DNA from: an uncultured Alphaproteobacteria bacterium
GTDB taxonomy: Bacteria; Pseudomonadota; Alphaproteobacteria; RF32; CAG-239
NCBI GenBank assembly: GCA_944391355.1
Contig: CALXTG010000033.1
Coordinates: 1 to 8,713, forward strand
Reading direction: 5' to 3'
Length of the DNA: 8,713 nucleotides
In this document: positions 1 to 5,835 of the stretch, one piece after another
How the letters are laid out: each line of letters starts with the position of its first letter
Numbering within the stretch: position 1 is the first letter of the stretch
The notes under the pieces: model-generated
Told to the model about the DNA's origin: nothing
The model's input: only the letters and a program-made list of their open reading frames with translations
Databases searched by the model: none
Position numbers and translations under genes: made by a program

Positions 1-1068
1 CAGAGACCACAGCAACGGCCGCCCGGTTTCCGCCGGGCCGCTGCCGCTGAGCATGGCGTTTATTTCAATGTCTTTATCTTGCGCGGCTTCCTGTTGTGCC
101 GCCGTCGCGTCGCCGATCAGCTGCGCCCAGTTTAGCGGGCCTTCCGCTTCGCTGAATTTGGCGGCGGATTCCAGGCGGGATAAGGCCAGCAGCTGTTCAA
201 CCAGGCGTGTGCAGCGTTCAATGCCGACATTCAGTCTCTCCAAAGCATGGTGCCGGGTATCCGCATCGTCTTCGGCCAGCTGGGCGACTTCCGATTGAAC
301 TTTCAAAGCCGTCAGCGGGGTGCGCAGCTCGTGCGCCGCGTCGGAAATAAAGCTTCTTTCCCGCTGCATCGTATCGTCTATTTGTTTGAACAGGCGGTTG
401 ATTGCCGCCAGCAGCGGCCGGATCTCCTGCGGCGGGTTAGGCGTTTCCAGCGGCGATAAATCTTCAGGGCTGCGTTCGGCCAGTTCGGAAGTGATTTTTT
501 TTAACGGGCGGAATTCCCGGCTGACCATTCCGACGGTCGCTGCCATCAACAGCAGCAGGCCGGCCAGCCAGGGCATCAGGGTATCTTCAACCATTTCCAG
601 AGCCGCTTCATCGCGATATTCCGCTTCCTGTCCGACGGCGATTGTATAGTTTCCGTCAACTGACTTAAGCCAGACAACCCGCCAGGGTTTGCGCTTATGT
701 CCCAGATATTCGGTAACAAAGCCGTCAGCCTGCGGGTTAAACGTAAACAGATTGCCGTTTTCGTTGTCGTTAAAAATCATTTCGCCGCGGCTGTCAAAAA
801 CGGCAAATCCGAGGGCTTCGTCATCTTCTTCGCCGTCATCGTCAAGGTCTTCAATCAGGCGGTTAATCCGCTGCTGCGAGGCCGGCGATAAATTTTCCCA
901 GCGGGCGGTCGCCAGCTGCCGGGCCAGCCGCAGCTGATATGTGTCAAAAAATTCGTCAAGCTGTTCTCTGCTTTCCTGCCACGACAAAATTGCCGCAGAC
1001 AGCCAGACGGCCGACGCGACAAAGAAAAAAGATATAATCAGGCGGATTTGCAGACTCAGGTTTTTCAT
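1..1068 (-). CDS. qseC: QseC-family sensor histidine kinase, partial (3' end beyond left edge)
   Basis: This is an inner-membrane sensor kinase whose partner is the response regulator encoded just upstream. The minus-strand frame is open from the ATG at 1068 to the window edge, giving 356 residues; family members have about 450. A first membrane helix lies at about residues 10-32, a periplasmic sensor domain at about 33-160 and a second helix at about 163-181. A HAMP-like linker follows, then the phosphoacceptor H-box (SDAAHELRTPLTALK) with His246 (codon 331-333). The ATP-binding domain is almost wholly missing because the window ends, not because the gene is broken. Stretches such as WRVVW, VGQEAEYRDE and GIERCTRLVEQLLAL match my recollection of E. 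coli QseC well. The start overlaps the qseB stop in an ATGA (1065-1068), with an AGGGGA ribosome site just before it, so translation is probably coupled. The sensor domain has an unusual acidic run at residues 73-84. TctE or PmrB relatives are less likely alternatives. Confidence 0.93.
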   Translation of the reverse strand, partial: MKNLSLQIRLIISFFFVASAVWLSAAILSWQESREQLDEFFDTYQLRLARQLATARWENLSPASQQRINRLIEDLDDDGEEDDEALGFAVFDSRGEMIFNDNENGNLFTFNPQADGFVTEYLGHKRKPWRVVWLKSVDGNYTIAVGQEAEYRDEAALEMVEDTLMPWLAGLLLLMAATVGMVSREFRPLKKITSELAERSPEDLSPLETPNPPQEIRPLLAAINRLFKQIDDTMQRERSFISDAAHELRTPLTALKVQSEVAQLAEDDADTRHHALERLNVGIERCTRLVEQLLALSRLESAAKFSEAEGPLNWAQLIGDATAAQQEAAQDKDIEINAMLSGSGPAETGRPLLWSL

Positions 1069-1724
1069 GTTTCCCCTAAAATATAACCGGCTTTGTTAAT
1101 GGTTTTGATAATATTTTTTCCCAGTTTGCGCCGCAGATGATGGACGTGAACTTCAACGGCATTGCTGACAACCTCTTCGTCCCAGGAATAAATTTTTTCG
1201 GCAATTAAGTCCTTGGAATAGACTTTGCCGGGATTAAGCAGCAACAATTCCAGAAGCAGCAGTTCTTTGGGAGCCAGGCTGATTTCCCGGCCGTTATACA
1301 AAACCTGCCGGCTTTGCGGATTAAACTCGATTGCGCCGTGCCGGACGGTCGGTTCCGGATGATTATGGCCGCGGCGGATAAGCGCTTTAAGACGCGCGGC
1401 AACTTCCGCCAGGGCAAAAGGCTTGGCCAAATAGTCATCGGCGCCGCTGTCAAGTCCCTGAACCTTATGCTCCAAATCTCCCATTGCCGTCAGAATCAGT
1501 ATCGGTTCCTTACGTCCCTGCCGCCGCCAGTCCCGCAAAATTTCCATGCCGTTCTGACCCGGCAGTCCGAGATCGAGGATGACCGCTTCATAGGGAGCCT
1601 GCAACAGAGCCTCTTTCCCGGTCAGGCCGTCTTTGAACCAGTCGACGGTAAAACCGAGTTTGTTGAGGCCGGCATTCAGGCCGTCGCCGATCAGGCGGTC
1701 ATCTTCAATCAACAGAATGCGCAT
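1065..1724 (-). CDS. qseB: QseB-family OmpR-type response regulator
   Basis: This is a cytoplasmic transcription regulator phosphorylated by the adjacent kinase. At 219 residues it has the usual length for QseB. The receiver domain (about 1-115) has the acidic pair Asp8/Asp9, phosphoacceptor Asp51 (VILDLGLPG), Thr79 and Lys101 (LAKPF). The segment FALAEVAARLKALIRR is close to the QseB signature. The C-terminal winged-helix domain (about 125-217) ends with SNAVEVHVHHLRRKLG and a GYILGE wing, as in QseB. The ATG at 1724 begins MRILLIEDD, the usual family start. Its purine-rich site AAGGAAG is rather far upstream, about 11-13 bases, so coupling to ygiW 23 bases upstream may help initiation. The likely operator is the CTTAAG repeat before ygiW, which would make the operon autoregulated; this is an inference. 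PmrA/BasR is the closest alternative family. Confidence 0.95.
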   Translation of the reverse strand: MRILLIEDDRLIGDGLNAGLNKLGFTVDWFKDGLTGKEALLQAPYEAVILDLGLPGQNGMEILRDWRRQGRKEPILILTAMGDLEHKVQGLDSGADDYLAKPFALAEVAARLKALIRRGHNHPEPTVRHGAIEFNPQSRQVLYNGREISLAPKELLLLELLLLNPGKVYSKDLIAEKIYSWDEEVVSNAVEVHVHHLRRKLGKNIIKTINKAGYILGET

Positions 1725-1747
1725 AGGGTTTGGTGCTTCCTTTATGC

Positions 1748-2089
1748 TTATTTTTTGATAATCTGGTCGACGTCGATTTCGACATTCATAAATTCTTTAT
1801 CGACTTCGCCGCGGATTTCAACCGTGTCGCTCGGCGTAATTGTAACACCATTCCATTTGTCGTTGTCAATATCTAATGTAACGCTGTCGGTTTTGTCGCG
1901 GAACAGATATTTTTCTCCGCCGAGGTCTTTCTCAATGTTTCCGACCAAAATTACCGCAGTGTCATCGCTGAGTTTTTTGGCATCGGCAACCGAAACCGGA
2001 GCAATGGTCGGCCCCTGAAACTGAGCCTGAGCCTGTCCGCTTAATCCGATAACAACGGCCATGGCCGCAACAGTAAGCATATTTTTCAT
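1748..2089 (-). CDS. ygiW: YgiW/YdeI-family periplasmic OB-fold (BOF) stress protein
   Basis: This is a small exported protein of 113 residues. It starts with a signal peptide: Lys2, a hydrophobic stretch at about residues 4-16, and a likely cleavage after Ala22 in AQA|QFQG. The mature part is a bacterial OB-fold domain with family-typical segments FQGP, SDDTAVILVGNI, WNGVTITPSDTVEIRGEVDKE and VEIDVDQI. E. coli YgiW has nearly the same pattern. The family is linked to stress and antimicrobial peptide tolerance, but its molecular activity is not settled. The start at 2089 is supported by a good GAGAGGA ribosome site about seven bases upstream and by the signal peptide. It is the first gene of the unit ygiW-qseB-qseC. 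The same order on one strand is known from Pasteurellaceae, whereas in E. coli ygiW is divergent from qseBC. Confidence 0.93.
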   Translation of the reverse strand: MKNMLTVAAMAVVIGLSGQAQAQFQGPTIAPVSVADAKKLSDDTAVILVGNIEKDLGGEKYLFRDKTDSVTLDIDNDKWNGVTITPSDTVEIRGEVDKEFMNVEIDVDQIIKK

Positions 2090-2163
2090 GTTGATATCCT
2101 CTCTAAAAGTTAAACCTAAGATATTGCTGAACTATCTTACATCAGTCATTTCGCCATAATGAA

Positions 2164-2180
2164 CTTAAGGAATGCTTAAG
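2164..2180. promoter_or_regulatory. Tandem CTTAAG-N5-CTTAAG operator, QseB/PmrA type
   Basis: Two perfect CTTAAG half-sites (2164-2169 and 2175-2180) are separated by GAATG. This gives an 11-base repeat, about one helical turn, as expected for a tandem dimer of an OmpR-family regulator. PmrA boxes have this form, and a CTTAA-N6-CTTAA repeat is reported for the ygiW-qseBC promoter of Aggregatibacter. Each half-site is self-complementary, so the box reads the same on both strands. It lies 75 bases from the ygiW start and 90 bases from the HdeD-like start. Binding by the QseB encoded here is an inference. Confidence 0.75.
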
Positions 2181-2255
2181 GCTGAAAAATTTTTTTCTTC
2201 TGCCTTGGAAACCGGGAGAAACAGATTACATACAGCCTGAGTATGTCTCATTTTC

Positions 2256-2263
2256 AGAGGAGA
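2256..2263 (+). promoter_or_regulatory. Ribosome binding site deciding the HdeD-like start
   Basis: AGAGGAGA ends seven bases before the ATG at 2270. An upstream in-frame ATG at 2243 has no comparable site and would add nine polar residues that include this Shine-Dalgarno sequence within the coding region, so 2270 is preferred. Confidence 0.8.
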
Positions 2264-2269
2264 AAAATT

Positions 2270-2800
2270 ATGGTTGAAACTCAAATAATGACAACGCGCC
2301 GCAACAGCGTCTGGCATCTGGTTGCCGGAATTATCATGGCGGTAATGGGCGTTTATGTCTGGTTTAATCCGGCGGTGACAATGGTTGCTTTGGCAATGTA
2401 TCTCGGTGTTTTGTTTATTGTCGTCGGCGCCGGTTATTTTGCTTTTTCTTTTTCCGGCGATTCGGGCTGGTATATGCTGGTCGGTCTGCTTGATATTTTT
2501 GTCGGCGTCATCTTTTTGACCAACCTCGGCGTTACCGCGGCTTCCATGCCGGTAATCTTCGCCCTGTGGTGTCTGGCGGTCGGTGTGATTCAGGTTGTAA
2601 CGGCTTTTCGTTTTAAAAGCGCGGGCTTTGCCTGGGGCTGGACGATGACGGCCGGAATTTTGGGAATCGTCTTCGCTTTCCTGATTCTGGCTTATCCGGC
2701 TTTGGGAACCATTACCCTGACGGCTTTGATGGGAGCGTATATTTTGCTCTACGGCGTTGTGGAAATTGCCGAATACGGCATGACCCGTCCGGCAGCCTGA
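2270..2800 (+). CDS. HdeD-like (DUF308) six-helix inner-membrane protein
   Basis: This gene encodes a 176-residue integral inner-membrane protein with six predicted helices at about residues 16-34, 38-58, 67-86, 92-113, 122-143 and 147-168. There is a short basic cytoplasmic N-terminus (TTRR). The pattern fits the HdeD/DUF308 family: three repeated helix pairs rich in Gly and aromatic residues, GYF/GLLDIFVGV-type segments, and YPALG/GAYILLYGVVEI near the end. E. coli HdeD (190 residues) supports acid resistance at high cell density. Many family members have no tested function, so the acid role is inferred from family and neighbours. The start was chosen from the ribosome site at 2256-2263. 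It is divergent from ygiW-qseBC and shares the region holding the CTTAAG box. A terminator follows 24 bases after the stop, so it is probably monocistronic. Confidence 0.85.
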   Translation: MVETQIMTTRRNSVWHLVAGIIMAVMGVYVWFNPAVTMVALAMYLGVLFIVVGAGYFAFSFSGDSGWYMLVGLLDIFVGVIFLTNLGVTAASMPVIFALWCLAVGVIQVVTAFRFKSAGFAWGWTMTAGILGIVFAFLILAYPALGTITLTALMGAYILLYGVVEIAEYGMTRPAA

Positions 2801-2818
2801 GTTCGGGAAATACCTTTG

Positions 2819-2848
2819 AAAAAAGCCGCGGGTGCCGCGGCTTTTTTT
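2819..2848. terminator. Bidirectional rho-independent terminator
   Basis: A perfect seven-pair stem GCCGCGG/CCGCGGC (2825-2831 and 2835-2841) has a GTG loop and is followed by seven T. Six A precede it, giving a U run on the opposite strand as well. It lies between the convergent HdeD-like and CNNM/CorC-like genes and can end both transcripts. Confidence 0.93.
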
Positions 2849-2869
2849 GATTCGCCAATCCGGATATAT

Positions 2870-4177
2870 TTATTTGCAGCGGGCTTTAACTCTGGTGATA
2901 CGCATATTGTCGACGCCCATAACCTCATAAAGGCAATTGCCGTCTTCAACTTTGTCTCCGACTTTCGGTTCGCGTCCCAGCAGCCCGAAAACATATCCGC
3001 CGATGGTGCTTTCTTCATGCTCGCCTTCCGGAAGCCCCAGACAGTCAAGCGTATCTTCAAGCAGATATAAACCGTCAAACTCGCAGGTTCTTTCATCGAG
3101 TTTTTTTACCGGCTCTTTCTGAACCGAGTCATGCTCGTCCATAATTTCGCCGACCAGCTCTTCCAGGATATCTTCCATCGACAGCATTCCGGCCGTTCCG
3201 CCGTATTCGTCAACGACAATCGCCACATGAATATGTTTGGCCATCATCAGATGCAGCACTTCGGAAATGGATTTATATTCGGGAACAAACAAAATTTTGC
3301 GGGTAATTTTGCTGAGAAAATCTTTATTGTCCCGCTCGTCATTATGTTCGATAATATCGCGGATATGAATCATGCCGACGATGGTGTCTTTATCTTTGTC
3401 GCAGAGCGGATAACGCGTATGGCTGGTCTTTTTGACAAAATCGAGAACTTCGTTAAAGCTCATGTTCTTATAAATACATTTGATATCCTGCCGCGGAATC
3501 ATAATCTCATGGGCGTCAATTTCCGAAAAAGAAATGGCGTTTTGAATAATTTCGCCTTCGGTATCGTCAATAATCCCGTCTTTCTGCGAGGCATCGATAA
3601 TCAGTTTGATTTCTTCTTCGGAATGGACTTCTTCTCCTTCGCCCGAAGTATTAACGCCGGCCAGTTTGAGAATGCCGATTGATACATGGTCAAACACCCA
3701 GATAAACGGAGCAAAAAGCTTATTAAACCAATACAGCAGCGGAGCAATCTTCAGCACATAGCTCTCGGTATGGATAATGGCCAGGGATTTAGGCACCAGT
3801 TCGCCCAAAACCACGTGCAGCAGCGTAATAAATGCAAAAGCGACGCCGAAGCTGACCGAATGCAGCAAAATGCGGTTTTCGGCAAAGACGCCGCCGATCA
3901 TATCCTCAATCAGGCGCGATACCGCCGGCTCGCCGATCCAGCCCAGTCCCAGAGAGGCCAGGGTGATTCCCAGCTGAATGGCGCTCAGATAAGTATTGAG
4001 ATGTTCGGTAATTTTCAGAGCCGTAACGGCGCGTTTATCGCCGCCGTGCGCCAGCTCTTCCAGCTTGGTGCGGCGGATTTTGACAATCGAAAACTCGGAA
4101 ACAACAAAGAAAGCGTTGGCAAAAACCAAAAAGAAAACCAGAAACAGATTTAATAAATATATGTATGCGGGACTCAT
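2870..4177 (-). CDS. CNNM/CBS/CorC-HlyC domain membrane protein
   Basis: This gene encodes a 435-residue inner-membrane protein of the family labelled hemolysin-like or CorC, whose characterised members are linked to Mg2+/Co2+ efflux or polyamine export. An N-terminal CNNM (DUF21) domain at about residues 1-190 carries several hydrophobic helices, starting at about residues 6-28, and the typical LGELVPKSLA (123-132). A tandem CBS pair follows at about 205-340, with MIPR (226-229), RYPLCD and VVDEYGGTAGMLSMEDILEE (321-340). The C-terminal CorC/HlyC domain, at about 350-432, contains STIGGYVFGLLGREPKVGD. All three domains are complete. The ATG at 4177 is the only plausible start, because an in-frame stop lies a short way upstream; its Shine-Dalgarno sequence is unusually distant. 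It is divergent from adiC. The haemolysin label is historical and should not be read as a toxin. The transported substrate cannot be told from sequence. Confidence 0.92.
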   Translation of the reverse strand: MSPAYIYLLNLFLVFFLVFANAFFVVSEFSIVKIRRTKLEELAHGGDKRAVTALKITEHLNTYLSAIQLGITLASLGLGWIGEPAVSRLIEDMIGGVFAENRILLHSVSFGVAFAFITLLHVVLGELVPKSLAIIHTESYVLKIAPLLYWFNKLFAPFIWVFDHVSIGILKLAGVNTSGEGEEVHSEEEIKLIIDASQKDGIIDDTEGEIIQNAISFSEIDAHEIMIPRQDIKCIYKNMSFNEVLDFVKKTSHTRYPLCDKDKDTIVGMIHIRDIIEHNDERDNKDFLSKITRKILFVPEYKSISEVLHLMMAKHIHVAIVVDEYGGTAGMLSMEDILEELVGEIMDEHDSVQKEPVKKLDERTCEFDGLYLLEDTLDCLGLPEGEHEESTIGGYVFGLLGREPKVGDKVEDGNCLYEVMGVDNMRITRVKARCK

Positions 4178-4350
4178 AAATTTAAATTTACTACCTCAAA
4201 TTCAATTGCGGGAACTGGTGAATATTAATGGCTAATCCCGGCAATGTCAATGCCGCTGTCAGTAAAAATTTCTCCGTTTGTCAGGTTGAAAAACGCTTTT
4301 TGCAGTTTACCTGTAAGGATATCTGAAAAAATAAGCCGCGGAGATAACGG
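4178..4350. other. Divergent spacer between the CNNM/CorC gene and adiC
   Basis: This 173-base spacer must hold promoters for both flanking genes. I see -35-like TTGTCA (4278-4283) and TTGAAA (4286-4291) toward adiC, but neither has a convincing -10 at a normal distance. A small imperfect hairpin CGGCA-N7-TGCCG is present near 4239-4255. No CTTAAG box was seen. The adiC ribosome site GGAG (4340-4343) is seven bases before its ATG. Confidence 0.4.
4193..4197 (-). promoter_or_regulatory. Distant GAGGT ribosome site of the CNNM/CorC gene
   Basis: On the minus strand GAGGT is the only Shine-Dalgarno-like sequence before the ATG at 4177, but about 15 bases of A/T-rich sequence separate them, roughly twice the usual distance. 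No alternative in-frame start lies between this site and the ATG. Initiation may be weak, or may depend on the unstructured A/T-rich leader. Confidence 0.4.
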
Positions 4351-5820
4351 ATGGTAAGTGAGAATAATAAAATCGGTTTGGTTCCGGCCACTTTAATGGT
4401 TGCCGGAAATATGATGGGATCGGGCGTATTTATGCTGCCGGCCAATCTGGCCGGAATTGGCAGCATTGCTATTTTCGGCTGGCTGATAACCATTGTCGGC
4501 GCCATAGCCCTGGGGCTGACTTTTTCCAAATTAACCCAGATAGATACCGCCGCCGGAGGCCCTTATGCCTATGCGCATAAGGCATTCGGCGATTATATGG
4601 GTTATCAGACCAATCTGGTCTATTGGCTGGCAAATGTTATCGGCAACGTCGGTTTGGCGGTTGCCGGCCTCGGCTATCTGACGCCTTTCTTTCCGGCCTT
4701 GAACGATCCGCTGGTTATGGCGCTGGCGCAGATTGCCGTTATCTGGTTTTTCACTTATGCCAATATCCTGGGGCCGAAAGTCGTCGGGCGGGTTCAGAGT
4801 TTTACGACAATCATTGCCTTGTTTCCGATTATCGGCGTTGCCCTGTTCGGCTGGTTCTGGTTCAGCCCTTCGACTTATATGGAAGGCTGGAACGTTACCG
4901 GCGGCAGCAACATCAGCGCCTTGGGAATGACCCTGAATTTTACGCTCTGGGCTTTTATCGGAGTTGAAAGCGCTTCGGTTTCAACCGCAGTTGTTAAAAA
5001 TCCGGCGCGTAATGTCCCGATAGCGACGGTTGTCGGGGTTTTGCTGGCCGCAATTTGTTATGTTCTGAGTTCTTCGGCAATTATGGGAATTATCCCCAAT
5101 AAAGAACTGGTGGTTTCGTCCGCACCTTTCTCTCAGGCTGTCAGCGTTGCTTTGGGAAGCACGGCCGGTAAAGTTGTGGCCTTATGTGCCGCCGTCGGCT
5201 GTCTGGGCTCGCTGGCCGGCTGGACGCTTCTGGTCGGACAAACCGCCAAAGCGGCGGCCGATGACGGGCTGTTCGGCAATATCTTTGCCAAAGTCAACCG
5301 CAAAGGCGTCCCTTCCGCAGGGCTGGCTCTGGTTGCGGCGCTGATGACCCTGCAGGTTATCGCCACGATGTCGCCGACCGCATCGCAGCAGTTTGGCAAA
5401 ATTGCCTCGATTGCGGTTATCATGACTTTGCTGCCTTACATCTATTCTTCGGTTGCCATTAAAATTCTCGGCCGGGATAAAATGGAAAAAAATCAGGAAA
5501 TTTTCTATACGATTGTCGGTTTAATCGGCGCATTTTACAGCATGGCGGCCATGATCGGCTCGGACAGCGAACAAACGCGCTGGGCTCTGATTTTCGTCAT
5601 TTCAACCATTATTTTCTATGAACTTTCGGTCAACCGCAAGCTGGAGATTAAAGAGAATCATATCAAACCCGGCGGCCGGGCAGCCCGCGGAATTCGTTAT
5701 CTGACCTTAATGATTACGATTATTGCGCTGATTGCCATGTTCTGGGCTTCGGTCAGCCGTCAGCATCCGCTCTTTACACCGGCGGTTGAAGAAGCTGCTG
5801 TCACTGTTCAACAAAATTAA
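4351..5820 (+). CDS. adiC: AdiC-like arginine:agmatine antiporter (APC family)
   Basis: This is an inner-membrane exchanger that would bring in arginine and expel agmatine made by the decarboxylase encoded next. Its 489 residues align along most of their length with my recollection of E. coli AdiC (445). Shared features are GNMMGSGVFMLPANLA near the N-terminus, GGPYAYA, GYQTN, Trp200 and Glu206 in LWAFIGVESASV, KNPARNVPIAT, GCLGSLAGWTLL with Trp291, and GQTAKAAADDGLF. Trp200, Glu206, Tyr91 and Trp291 correspond to AdiC Trp202, Glu208, Tyr93 and Trp293. Pocket changes include Asn95 for Cys97, Leu102 for Met104 and Ala355 for Ser357. A C-terminal extension of about 45 residues carries a probable thirteenth helix (450-468). 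The start has a GGAG site seven bases upstream. It precedes adiA by 15 bases on the same strand, evidently an operon. CadB or PotE are less likely, but the altered pocket leaves substrate preference open. Confidence 0.88.
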   Translation: MVSENNKIGLVPATLMVAGNMMGSGVFMLPANLAGIGSIAIFGWLITIVGAIALGLTFSKLTQIDTAAGGPYAYAHKAFGDYMGYQTNLVYWLANVIGNVGLAVAGLGYLTPFFPALNDPLVMALAQIAVIWFFTYANILGPKVVGRVQSFTTIIALFPIIGVALFGWFWFSPSTYMEGWNVTGGSNISALGMTLNFTLWAFIGVESASVSTAVVKNPARNVPIATVVGVLLAAICYVLSSSAIMGIIPNKELVVSSAPFSQAVSVALGSTAGKVVALCAAVGCLGSLAGWTLLVGQTAKAAADDGLFGNIFAKVNRKGVPSAGLALVAALMTLQVIATMSPTASQQFGKIASIAVIMTLLPYIYSSVAIKILGRDKMEKNQEIFYTIVGLIGAFYSMAAMIGSDSEQTRWALIFVISTIIFYELSVNRKLEIKENHIKPGGRAARGIRYLTLMITIIALIAMFWASVSRQHPLFTPAVEEAAVTVQQN

Positions 5821-5835
5821 AAAGGGGGAATATCA

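Larger units (their letters stand above)
2090..2269. promoter_or_regulatory. Divergent control region between ygiW-qseBC and the HdeD-like gene
   Basis: This 180-base spacer separates two gene starts on opposite strands, so it should carry promoters for both. It holds the tandem CTTAAG operator (2164-2180), followed by an A/T-rich run at about 2185-2198. Core promoters are weak by eye. Toward ygiW, a possible -10 is TAAGAT (complement of 2134-2139). Toward the HdeD-like gene, TTGGAA with a 16-base gap to TACATA (near 2227-2232) is possible but poor. Transcription start sites cannot be fixed from sequence alone. Confidence 0.7.

Noticed and set aside
1314..2018. A 234-residue open frame on the plus strand antisense to qseB and ygiW
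   Set aside because: It has no family resemblance and no clear ribosome site, and it runs opposite two well-recognised genes whose codon pattern explains the open frame.
2243..2269. Longer start for the HdeD-like protein beginning MSHFQ
   Set aside because: The strong ribosome site at 2256-2263 would then be coding, and 2243 has no good site of its own.
2749..3096. A minus-strand frame spanning the end of the HdeD-like gene and the terminator
   Set aside because: It would be translated through a strong bidirectional terminator hairpin and overlaps two recognised genes.
3131..3682. A 183-residue plus-strand frame inside the CNNM/CorC gene
   Set aside because: It is the mirror of the conserved CBS region, with a low-complexity Phe/Asn/His composition typical of antisense shadows.
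4278..4320. Sigma-70 promoter for adiC built on TTGTCA or TTGAAA
   Set aside because: No -10-like hexamer lies 16-18 bases downstream of either. The nearest TAAGGA is about 22 bases or more away.
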